From assembly GCA_964404075.1 (NCBI GenBank), contig CAYOIM010000001.1, positions 1-54,081 on the forward strand: 54,081 nt of DNA, in the 5' to 3' direction. Of the stretch, positions 13,759-21,546 are shown in pieces. This stretch comes from CAYTED01 sp964404075. GTDB taxonomy: Bacteria > Patescibacteriota > Minisyncoccia > Moranbacterales > UBA1568. The notes under the pieces were generated by a model that worked only from the letters and a program-made list of their open reading frames with translations, was not told the DNA's origin and ran no database searches. The stretch's first letter is position 1. Each line of letters starts with the position of its first letter. The position numbers and the translations under genes were made by a program.

Positions 13759-16119
13759 ATGCGGGAAAAACGACACAAAGAACGCTCGAAAGCACCCCTG
13801 CCACTCCTCACCTATCAGGCAGAAGAGATTTTGGTCGCCAAAAACCGCGCCGTCTCGCCACTGGTGCTCTCATTCATCTATGAGCCCGAGAATATCGCAC
13901 TCAGGGATCTCGGTACCCTCTTCGGCACTTTCATCGTGACCGACCACCACGAGGACTCTAGCTATATCGTCAACTGCCTCGCGGCGGCGGCGAAAAAAGA
14001 ATACTTCATCAACCCCCGCCGTTCCGTCGAGGAGAGTTTCGAGTCGACCCTCCACAAGATCAACCTCACCTTGGGCAAGCTCGTCCGCGACGGGCACATC
14101 AACTGGATGGGAAAATTTCATGGATCCATCATCGCCATCCGTGACCGGGAGGCCTATTTTTCGGTCACCGGATTAGCGACGATACTCCTCCTGCGTCATA
14201 CCACCCTCTCCGCTATCAGTGAAGGACTCGCCGATCCAGAAGCCGCCCTCCACCCACTGAAGACCTTCACCGACATTGCCGAAGGGAAACTCCTCGCCGA
14301 TGACAAGATCATCGTAAGTACACCGGAACTCCTCGAGCTCCTCCCGCATGCGCTCCTCGAACGGGAAGCAGGGAAACTCCCGATCGATCGCCTCGCGCAA
14401 CTCATGAGGACCGCGCTCATCAATGAACGATCCGCGGCGGCGACCATTCTCATCAATTTCTCCGAAAATCCTGCCAAAGATACGCGGGGGGCACTCCGGA
14501 TGACGCCGAAGAGCGATGACGACAGCGGCACCCCGGTCACCCCGCTCATCGAAAATATATTCAGCAGTCAGCCCTTTCACAAGGAACAAAAATCCCACCC
14601 GGCAGAAGACCCCGTCGTGCCTCCTGCCGATACGGGAGAAAAAGAGCATATCGACAATCGTACCGGACATATTTATATTCAGGCCGACACCACGACTCCC
14701 AGAACGATTACCGAGACCGCCATCGATCGGGGCATAATGATACTCAAAGAGCAGTGCCTCATCCTTTTCATCAAAGGGAAAAAAAATATCCTCAGATATT
14801 CAGCGCTTCTCTCGGAAGGGATCTCCTCTTTCGTCACCCGATGCTTCCAATGGCTCATGCGATTCCTTCGGCGTCTCGCCACGCTCCTCTCCCGGTATCT
14901 CCGGAGCGCTTTGGATTTTCTGATCACCGCCTCCCGCGACCTCTTTCCACGGAAGACTTCATTCATCAATATCTCGTTCAACAAAAAAAATACGCCCACC
15001 CCCGGCTCGCCATCGCCTGCCGCCCCGGCTCACCTACCGGTATCCCGGGCTTCTGTTTTCCGCACATTCGCACGATTTCATTTCCATTTTCCCTCTTCTT
15101 GGTTTCCCCTCTCGCGACCAGCCATCCTCTATACCGATCGCATCGGGACATCCATACGGAAGCTCTGTCAAGGGATCATTTCTCTCTTTCAGTATCGTTC
15201 CACTCGGCAGAAATGGCTCATGGGAATCGCCATCTGCCTCATCCTCACCGGAACAATGCTCGTCATGCTCTCGCCTACACCAGAAGAGATCCAGGAAGAG
15301 GGGCTGGTCGTCGCCACTCCTCCTCCGACGGAGCCGACTTTCCCGCCCACGGATGAGCCGCTCGCCCGCGCCATATCCGGCAATGAAATCATGTCTTTCA
15401 ATACGGATGAGGCGCCACTCATACCCCTCGTCCTGAAAGACGCTCTCTTCATCCTGACGGATCGATCCATCATCAACGGAGAAACCAAGACCAGCATCCC
15501 GCTTCCGGCATCCGCGACTCCTGTGCTCCTCGCCTCCGCGATGCGCGATCTGAACGCCATCTTCATCTACGGAGCGGATAAAAAAATGTATATTTTCTAT
15601 CCGAATGCGAAATCCGCCGTCGAAAATACTTTCCCTCTCCCGAATGATTTCGCTCTGAGCGATATGGGTACCTACCTCACCTATCTCTACGCCTTCGATG
15701 CCAAACAGGGTCGAATCCTCCGATTTCCGCGTGCCGAAGGAGGCTTCGGAACGCCGACCGAATGGCTGAAAGAAAAAACGAGTTTCGGTGAAAACGCGAA
15801 AATAAGCATCGGCGAGAGCATCCTCATCGGATCTGACGGTACCATCTCATCCTTCACGAAAGGAAAGGGCGGAGCACTCCCGCTCACCGGCACAAGGGCG
15901 CCGGTCGCCATCCGAGATATCGCTCTCGCCGGTGACGGATCCTTTGTCATTCTCGATACGACTGAAAAAAGAATCGTCCACTTCAGTGCAAATGGACAAC
16001 TCATCGGACAGATTTTCGATGCCAAACTCGAAAACGCGAATCATCTCGCGATTCTCTCAAATGGAAGCACTGCCTTCGTCACCACGCCAGACAAGATTCT
16101 TTCTTTTGAGATACCGTAG
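13759..16119 (+). CDS. Membrane protein with a PP2C-like N-terminal domain and a propeller-like C-terminal domain
   Basis: 786 residues. Residues 30-235 follow the strand order of PP2C-type phosphatases (GSIIAIRDREAYFSVTGLA, then LLADDKIIVSTPELLELL), but the metal-binding Asp motifs (DGMGG, GDSR, SDG) are missing. It is therefore probably a non-catalytic sensor or scaffold. Residues 240-480 are low-complexity and basic/amphipathic. A membrane helix at about 484-504 (LMGIAICLILTGTMLVML) is followed by a Pro/Thr-rich linker and a C-terminal beta-rich part (530-786) with repeated short strands such as GDGSFVILDTTEKRIVHFSA, resembling NHL-type propellers. No complete family match; domain calls are tentative. 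Confidence 0.55.
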   Translation: MREKRHKERSKAPLPLLTYQAEEILVAKNRAVSPLVLSFIYEPENIALRDLGTLFGTFIVTDHHEDSSYIVNCLAAAAKKEYFINPRRSVEESFESTLHKINLTLGKLVRDGHINWMGKFHGSIIAIRDREAYFSVTGLATILLLRHTTLSAISEGLADPEAALHPLKTFTDIAEGKLLADDKIIVSTPELLELLPHALLEREAGKLPIDRLAQLMRTALINERSAAATILINFSENPAKDTRGALRMTPKSDDDSGTPVTPLIENIFSSQPFHKEQKSHPAEDPVVPPADTGEKEHIDNRTGHIYIQADTTTPRTITETAIDRGIMILKEQCLILFIKGKKNILRYSALLSEGISSFVTRCFQWLMRFLRRLATLLSRYLRSALDFLITASRDLFPRKTSFINISFNKKNTPTPGSPSPAAPAHLPVSRASVFRTFARFHFHFPSSWFPLSRPAILYTDRIGTSIRKLCQGIISLFQYRSTRQKWLMGIAICLILTGTMLVMLSPTPEEIQEEGLVVATPPPTEPTFPPTDEPLARAISGNEIMSFNTDEAPLIPLVLKDALFILTDRSIINGETKTSIPLPASATPVLLASAMRDLNAIFIYGADKKMYIFYPNAKSAVENTFPLPNDFALSDMGTYLTYLYAFDAKQGRILRFPRAEGGFGTPTEWLKEKTSFGENAKISIGESILIGSDGTISSFTKGKGGALPLTGTRAPVAIRDIALAGDGSFVILDTTEKRIVHFSANGQLIGQIFDAKLENANHLAILSNGSTAFVTTPDKILSFEIP

Positions 16120-16152
16120 AATTTTTTGCAAACAGAGAGACCGCTCGATGGG

Positions 16153-16192
16153 AACAGCGGTTGCACCGCTCCAAAAGCGGAACAACCGCTCG
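16153..16192. repeat. GC-rich palindrome family copy
   Basis: AACAGCGGTTGCACCGCTCC, AAAA, GCGGAACAACCGCTCG. It sits between two converging genes. Confidence 0.8.
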
Positions 16193-16216
16193 CTCGTCCA
16201 AAGTCATCAAGAAATA

Positions 16217-17779
16217 TCACTCACGCACGGCGATGGAGAAGGTAGATCCACCGTCAATAAGTTTCCAGTTCCCAGGAACCTGATATAAAGTAGGATGTGG
16301 TGTGGTTGTTGAATTATCACCCACCTGACCATTGCCATTATATCCCCATGACCACAGTTCCTGATTTGCCCCATTGGTCTTCAATGCCAGACCATGCGCA
16401 TTACCAGCGGAAACAAATTTCCAATCCGTGGAAAGCCCTATCTGCTCTGGCAACGGATGAGGAGCGCTATCATCCGCACTTCCTAACTGACCATGTATAT
16501 TGCGTCCCCATGCCCATAGAGTTCCATCCATTCGAACACCCAATGAGTGATTAAATCCTGCAGAAATGGATTGCCAGGTGGTACTTACCTGAATAGGCAC
16601 AGGTGACAGTGCATCCCCTGATGACGAATTATCTCCAACCTTACCATATGCCCTTGACCCCCAAGCCCAAAGACTGTCATCCAACTTCTTAATGCCAAGA
16701 GAGTGTTGATTTCCAGCCGAAACCATTTTCCAACTACCCACAACCTTCGCGGGCTTGTGTCCATTCTCTCCATGACCCAATCGACCATTATTAGCATCCC
16801 CCCACGACCACAGCGAGTCATCAGTGCCTATAGCGAGAGAGAAATTACTCCCCGCCGAAACAAATTTCCATCCAGCAGGACAAATGCCAACACAATCCCC
16901 TGGACCAGAATTATCATATGCTATCCGTACAGGAACATCCCTATCGCTTGCATTACCAGTACCCAATCGCCGATCCGCACCATTTCCCCATGCCCACATC
17001 GAATGATCCGTTTTGATAGCAAGAGAATGGGACTCGCCAGCTGATACTGATTCCCAAGTATTGTCCGTCCCTATTTGTACTGGAGAAGTTTTATCAGTGC
17101 CACTATCGCCATCGCCAAGCTGACCATTCCCATTCTCTCCCCATGCCCACAATGTCCCATCCGCTTTCACTGCAAGCACATGGGCACCACTAGAAAAATT
17201 AGCGGCAGAAACCGATTTCCATTTGCTTCCGCCGATTGTCGAAACGGGGGTATGACGCTCAGTCGTGGTACCATCACCAAGTCGTCCACTTCCATTCTCC
17301 CCCCATGCCATGCTCGAGAGGGGCGCAATGGCGATCTCCAGGACGCGAACCGCTCCGTTGCTATTGGTACTCCCCTCCACTTTCACGCTCGCCAGGCTAT
17401 CCCTCCAGAGGACACTGCTACAATTCGCCACCGTTAGCACCAATCCATCCGTACCATAAAAACTGACCTTGGCAATTCCTCCTGAAACACTCACATTTAT
17501 TGGATTCGGACAGGTCCCGATGGCATCGCCATTCAACGAACTATACAGCATACCCGTTCCATCAAGAGTTTGAAAATTCCCATTATAAATAGCCTTCAGC
17601 ACTTTCTCTGCCGCGGTATCAGCCACCTGGAAGGACTGCACGGACTGCGCCGTCGATGCGGCACTTTTCCGGTTCGAGACATTCACCATGGTGATGGACA
17701 ATGCGGATGAGAGCACGATCGCGAGGATCAGCAGGGAAAATACGAGAACAGAACCTTTTTTTCTCAAAAGATGATTCAT
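16217..17779 (-). CDS. Pilin-like N-terminus fused to an RCC1-type beta-propeller
   Basis: 520 residues from ATG at 17779. The N-terminus is a basic stretch and a membrane helix (KKGSVLVFSLLILAIVLSSA) like PilX-type minor pilin proteins. Residues 150-520 contain about seven RCC1 repeats, each with W(A/S)WG, a GxxG(Q/R)LG turn and VSAG.SHSLA-type strands, so a seven-bladed propeller displayed outside the cell is likely. Codon use is more AT-rich than in the flanking ATPase gene. An earlier in-frame start would add residues encoded by a repeat and is rejected. A role in adhesion or host contact is an inference. Confidence 0.8.
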   Translation of the reverse strand: MNHLLRKKGSVLVFSLLILAIVLSSALSITMVNVSNRKSAASTAQSVQSFQVADTAAEKVLKAIYNGNFQTLDGTGMLYSSLNGDAIGTCPNPINVSVSGGIAKVSFYGTDGLVLTVANCSSVLWRDSLASVKVEGSTNSNGAVRVLEIAIAPLSSMAWGENGSGRLGDGTTTERHTPVSTIGGSKWKSVSAANFSSGAHVLAVKADGTLWAWGENGNGQLGDGDSGTDKTSPVQIGTDNTWESVSAGESHSLAIKTDHSMWAWGNGADRRLGTGNASDRDVPVRIAYDNSGPGDCVGICPAGWKFVSAGSNFSLAIGTDDSLWSWGDANNGRLGHGENGHKPAKVVGSWKMVSAGNQHSLGIKKLDDSLWAWGSRAYGKVGDNSSSGDALSPVPIQVSTTWQSISAGFNHSLGVRMDGTLWAWGRNIHGQLGSADDSAPHPLPEQIGLSTDWKFVSAGNAHGLALKTNGANQELWSWGYNGNGQVGDNSTTTPHPTLYQVPGNWKLIDGGSTFSIAVRE

Positions 17780-18017
17780 GCTTGTATTTCTACGAATTAT
17801 ATTTGTATTATAACACTCCTTGGAAACAACCGTCGGTTTCATTTCAGCGGACACACCGCTCCGAAAGCGGAGTGACCGTTGAAATGAATCATGCACTCAA
17901 AAGGCGGAACGACTGCTCAATGTGCGGGAGCGGTTGTTCCGCTTTTAGAGCGGTGCAACCGCTAGTTTTTTGTATCTCCGTTTTTCTTATTCAAAAATCA
18001 TAAATCATCAATCGCCA
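17780..18017. repeat. Two GC-rich palindrome copies upstream of the RCC1 gene
   Basis: One copy spans 17841-17885 (ATTTCAGCGGACACACCGCT and its complement side), a second about 17926-17966, with a partial third between them. The gap holds no gene. Confidence 0.75.
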
Positions 18018-20492
18018 TCAGGGATTTCTCATCGCGATTCCCGTCCGTTCGGAAATCTCCCGATTGACGACATCCGCATCGCGACCGAAACGAAGCCGTG
18101 AGAGTTCCTTTAGGGCATTCGCGACTTCCTGATCGCCCGGTGTCGGCGGATAGGTTTTCATATTGAACGGCTTGGTGAGTTGACCGTTCATAAGGAGGCG
18201 CGCGAAACAATTCCGATTGTCCACATTGATGAGGTCCCGCGCAGTGAATACCGGCTGGAACTGCTTTTCGAGAAATTCCCCGTCCTCGGAGCCCACGCGG
18301 AACGCGACGAGCGATCCGACATTGCCGAATACCGCCTTGGAAATCTCTTCTTTCAGCTGAGCGATGAACTGATGCGCGATCGTGAGGACGAGCCGGTATT
18401 TGCGCGCCTCGGAGAGGATCTGCGCGATACTATTCGTCGTCACATTCTGGAACTCATCCATATAGAGATAGAAATCCGTTCGTTCATCCTCCGGTGTGTC
18501 CACGCGCGAAAGCGCTGCCATGAGGATCTTTCCCACGATGACCATACCGAGGAGCCTGGCATTGATCTCTCCGATCTTCCCCTTGGAGAGATTCACGAGG
18601 AGTATCTTCTTCCCGTCCATGATATCGCGGAAATTGAGCGTGCTCTTCTGCTGGGCGATGATCGGTCGCATCATGTCATTACTGATGAAGGTCGTCAGCT
18701 TGGAAGTGATATACGGGACCATATTGGCGAGCGCCGCGTCACCACCCGCCTTCTCGGCCTCCTTCGTCCAGAAATCGTACGCGATCGGATTCTTGCACTT
18801 GGTCAGTTTGTACTTCCGGAAATCCTCGTCCGCCAATACCTTGGAAATCTCCATGAGCGTCGATCCGCTCTCCGGATCCTCCATGATGAGGAGCATCGCA
18901 TTGCGCATATACTGCTCGAACATCGGTCCTCCAGTCGCCTTGAGATCATAGAGCTGGTCGAAGATGCCGATCATCTCGTTGATGACGAAGGTCTTCTGTT
19001 CCGGATGATTCTGATCGAATTCGAGCATATTGAGACCGATCGGCCGCTCCGTATCGGACGGATCGAAGAGAATCACATCTTCCGCGCGTTCCTTCGGAAT
19101 GGCCATCAGGATATCCTCGATCGCGTCCCCGTGCGGATCGATGAAACAGAATCCCTTGCCCGCACGCGCATCCTTCTTCGCCATTTCCTGGAGATACACG
19201 GACTTCCCCACACCAGTCTGCCCGATGACATACATGTGGCGGCGGCGATCATTGTCGGTGATGCGAATATCCGTCTTCGCACCGCGATAATCGTTGTAGC
19301 CGAGGAGAATGCCATCTTTCGGGATATCGACGGGCGGTGCGGCCGCCCCAGCTTTCAGCCACTTGATCTTCGGCGTTTCGATCTGCGATGTTGGGAAATG
19401 AAAGATGCTCGCGACTTCTTCTGTCGAGAGGATGATCGCGCTCTCCTCATCGAAATTCCGATAAATATAATCGAATGCCGCCTGCCGACCCTTCACCCGC
19501 TTCCGCACGCGGAAGGCATTCACCCCGATATTCTCGAATTGCGAGAAAGCGTTCTCGATATGGGCGAGGATCTCTTCGGCTCGGTGTTGCTCTGCCGCCG
19601 CCGCGACGAGACGGATATTCACCTTGAACGCCGGCTTCGATGCCTTGCCGTCGATCGTCTTCACGAGCTCCTGCTCCTCGGGAGTGAGGCTCACCATCTC
19701 TTTCTTCTCGACATCCGGCTCATGCTTCCCGGGGAGAAATACCGAGAGGAGCCCCTTCGCCATCTCCTTCACGATCGAATCCCCCTGCGCATCCTTCAGC
19801 CGTTTCCCGCTTTGCATTTTCTGCGCGATTTCCTTTCCCCTAGTATGTTCCCCCTTGCCCGCGGGCGTCAGGACGAATTGGATCGCCGCCCCCTCACCGC
19901 TCGCTCCGAGCCGTGACAAGGCATTCGTCATCTCACTCAATGGATCCGTCGAGAGCGCCCGGTAAGATTTGATAGGCAAAGCGTGGTTCTTGCTCAATTC
20001 CAAAGTGGAAAAAGCCGCCGCACAACCGGGCGAAAAAATAGTATAGTCGGAAACCTTCTCGATCACCGAATCGGGAAAAAATCCGTGGATCTGTTTCTCA
20101 ATGCTTTCACGGAACTTCTTCGGCACGGCGAAATAGAAGAAAATCTCCTCCTTGTCGGAAGGATTCGCCACTTCAAAAACGATGTTCGGCGTCTCATAGA
20201 AGAAACTCCTCCACCCGAAAGTCCGTTTCATCGAGGCGAGCGTCCCGAGGAGCTGTTCCATCGCGGCGACCTCTTCTTTCCAGGGTTCATTGCCGGCGGA
20301 ACTGTTCTTGTCATCGACATTCTTCTTCGTCACCTGGATCACTTCCAGATCCATCGCGATGGAGCGATTGATCTGGATGCGGAATCGCACCATACTCCGC
20401 ACGACGAGAAAAACGCCCGAAAAAAAAGTCAGCATTCCGAAGAGAAGCGTCACCGGAAGGAGGATTATATTCAAATCGAAACCATCAGCCAT
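18018..20492 (-). CDS. VirB4/VirD4/HerA-type secretion or conjugation ATPase
   Basis: 824 residues. A membrane helix near the N-terminus (about 8-30, LLPVTLLFGMLTFFSGVFLVV) precedes a long N-terminal domain and a RecA-type motor domain: Walker A GQTGVGKS (about 420), CFIDPHGD, FDPSDTERPIGLN, Walker B YLYMDEFQN (about 675), and AHQFIAQL. Such ATPases power type IV secretion or DNA transfer. No other clear type IV secretion gene is in view, but the following five minus-strand genes are candidates for partners. ATG at 20492 is used; an earlier frame start lies in a repeat. Confidence 0.85.
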   Translation of the reverse strand: MADGFDLNIILLPVTLLFGMLTFFSGVFLVVRSMVRFRIQINRSIAMDLEVIQVTKKNVDDKNSSAGNEPWKEEVAAMEQLLGTLASMKRTFGWRSFFYETPNIVFEVANPSDKEEIFFYFAVPKKFRESIEKQIHGFFPDSVIEKVSDYTIFSPGCAAAFSTLELSKNHALPIKSYRALSTDPLSEMTNALSRLGASGEGAAIQFVLTPAGKGEHTRGKEIAQKMQSGKRLKDAQGDSIVKEMAKGLLSVFLPGKHEPDVEKKEMVSLTPEEQELVKTIDGKASKPAFKVNIRLVAAAAEQHRAEEILAHIENAFSQFENIGVNAFRVRKRVKGRQAAFDYIYRNFDEESAIILSTEEVASIFHFPTSQIETPKIKWLKAGAAAPPVDIPKDGILLGYNDYRGAKTDIRITDNDRRRHMYVIGQTGVGKSVYLQEMAKKDARAGKGFCFIDPHGDAIEDILMAIPKERAEDVILFDPSDTERPIGLNMLEFDQNHPEQKTFVINEMIGIFDQLYDLKATGGPMFEQYMRNAMLLIMEDPESGSTLMEISKVLADEDFRKYKLTKCKNPIAYDFWTKEAEKAGGDAALANMVPYITSKLTTFISNDMMRPIIAQQKSTLNFRDIMDGKKILLVNLSKGKIGEINARLLGMVIVGKILMAALSRVDTPEDERTDFYLYMDEFQNVTTNSIAQILSEARKYRLVLTIAHQFIAQLKEEISKAVFGNVGSLVAFRVGSEDGEFLEKQFQPVFTARDLINVDNRNCFARLLMNGQLTKPFNMKTYPPTPGDQEVANALKELSRLRFGRDADVVNREISERTGIAMRNP

Positions 20493-20517
20493 TAATTTTG
20501 TATTATTTTTGAAATTC

Positions 20518-20559
20518 AGCGAGCGGTCGTTCCGCTTTTGGAGCGGTGCGACCACTCTC
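20518..20559. repeat. GC-rich palindrome family copy upstream of the ATPase gene
   Basis: GAGCGGTCGTTCCGC, TTTT, GGAGCGGTGCGACCACTC. Followed (20570-20605) by TATCTAA-type heptamer units. Confidence 0.75.
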
Positions 20560-20612
20560 CATCCCAGATTCTCGTATCTAATATCTGCTATCTAATATCT
20601 ATTATCCGATTC

Positions 20613-21035
20613 CTACTCCTCGATCATCCCCTTCGCCTTCAGGGCTTCATAGAACTTCTCCACGAGCTCATCGTGCATCTTGTCGAGAATATAATAGTCT
20701 CCGAGCTTCCTCGCCACTTTCACGGCATACGGCACGCCCTTCACACTCGCCATCTGGAGCAATTCCGCCACCTGACTCTCCGCGTCGGTCTGTTTCGAGA
20801 CAGCCTCCGCATCTCTCACGATCTGTCCGTCATCTGTCGGGGTGGTCGTGCCACTCACCTGAGTCAGGACATCCGACACGCGATCCTCCACCTTCTCGCT
20901 CTTCGTCTCCGTCTCCTTCGATGGCTCCAGGGAGGGACTCATCTGTTCAGTCGAACCCGCGCTCCCATCAGGAATTGCCGGCTTCTCGTCCGCCTTCATC
21001 GTGCTCTCATCGAAAAAGGTAATTTCATCCGGCAT
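20613..21035 (-). CDS. Unrecognised acidic protein with a helical C-terminus
   Basis: 140 residues from ATG at 21035. Residues 1-85 are Ser/Thr/Glu-rich and probably disordered (for example SLEPSKETETKSEKVEDR). Residues 86-140 are helical (VAELLQMASVKGVPYAVKVA, DYYILDKMHDELVEKFYEAL). It sits 120 bases before the ATPase start on the same strand and may be an adaptor. No family was recognised. Confidence 0.6.
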   Translation of the reverse strand: MPDEITFFDESTMKADEKPAIPDGSAGSTEQMSPSLEPSKETETKSEKVEDRVSDVLTQVSGTTTPTDDGQIVRDAEAVSKQTDAESQVAELLQMASVKGVPYAVKVARKLGDYYILDKMHDELVEKFYEALKAKGMIEE

Positions 21036-21092
21036 AACCAATGCAGTTAACAATTAGCAGTCAATAGAAAACCCTTTTCTTCACAGATCGGC

Positions 21093-21193
21093 AGGGACTG
21101 ATGCAATGGCGAATTTTGAAATCACCTCGCAGCGCAATCCGTCTTCGGACGAGCAGGGTATGATTGAGAAATCGCCATTGCATCAGTCTCCCT
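21093..21193. repeat. Long inverted repeat with a conserved core (copy 1)
   Basis: Arms 21093-21112 (AGGGACTGATGCAATGGCGA) and 21172-21193 are complementary apart from two extra bases. The core contains CCTCGCAGCGCA, a CGTC-TTCG-GACG hairpin, and GAGCAGGG. The same core with entirely different arms occurs at 29191-29283. Confidence 0.8.
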
Positions 21194-21202
21194 CATCAGT
21201 CC

Positions 21203-21511
21203 TTACACTCCGCTCTCTTTCTTCATCTCTTCCTTGAAATTCGCGACGATTTTCTCCACGACCATATCATATCCCGGGATCTTCTCATCGAGAAATACCT
21301 TCAATTTCACTTCATCCGCGCCGCCCTCCATCAATTTCTCATACTCATCCACGCCGGCAGGACCAAGTCTGTCGAGCGTCTCGAGCATGATTCGCTTCAC
21401 GAGCACCTCGCCCATCTGCGCGATGAGCTCCATTTTCTTCTCGTCCGACACCGCCCCGAACCCGAGTTCCTCCGCGAGATTTTCGATCTCCTGCTGATAA
21501 TTCACTGCCAT
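21203..21511 (-). CDS. Small acidic helical protein (DUF5663-like)
   Basis: 102 residues from ATG at 21511 (an upstream alternative adds six). The pattern YQQEIENLAEELGFGAVS, MGEVLVKRIMLETLDRLGP, YEKLMEGG, IPGYDMVVEKIVANFKEEM is an all-helical domain that I associate, without a search, with the uncharacterised DUF5663 group of Patescibacteria. Same strand as the ATPase and the large proteins upstream. Confidence 0.6.
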   Translation of the reverse strand: MAVNYQQEIENLAEELGFGAVSDEKKMELIAQMGEVLVKRIMLETLDRLGPAGVDEYEKLMEGGADEVKLKVFLDEKIPGYDMVVEKIVANFKEEMKKESGV

Positions 21512-21546
21512 ATGTTTGCATTGTTTCAAAAAATTATCGTAAAAAA

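Noticed and set aside
18180..19916. Long open frame (578 codons) on the plus strand across the ATPase gene
   Set aside because: It is antisense to a well-supported ATPase with Walker motifs; GC-rich third positions on one strand create such frames. The product is Arg/His/Leu-rich without any domain.
21093..21193. Hammerhead ribozyme, because of CTGATG in the left arm
   Set aside because: The required GAAA and cleavage-site context are not in place, and the second copy of the element lacks CTGATG entirely.
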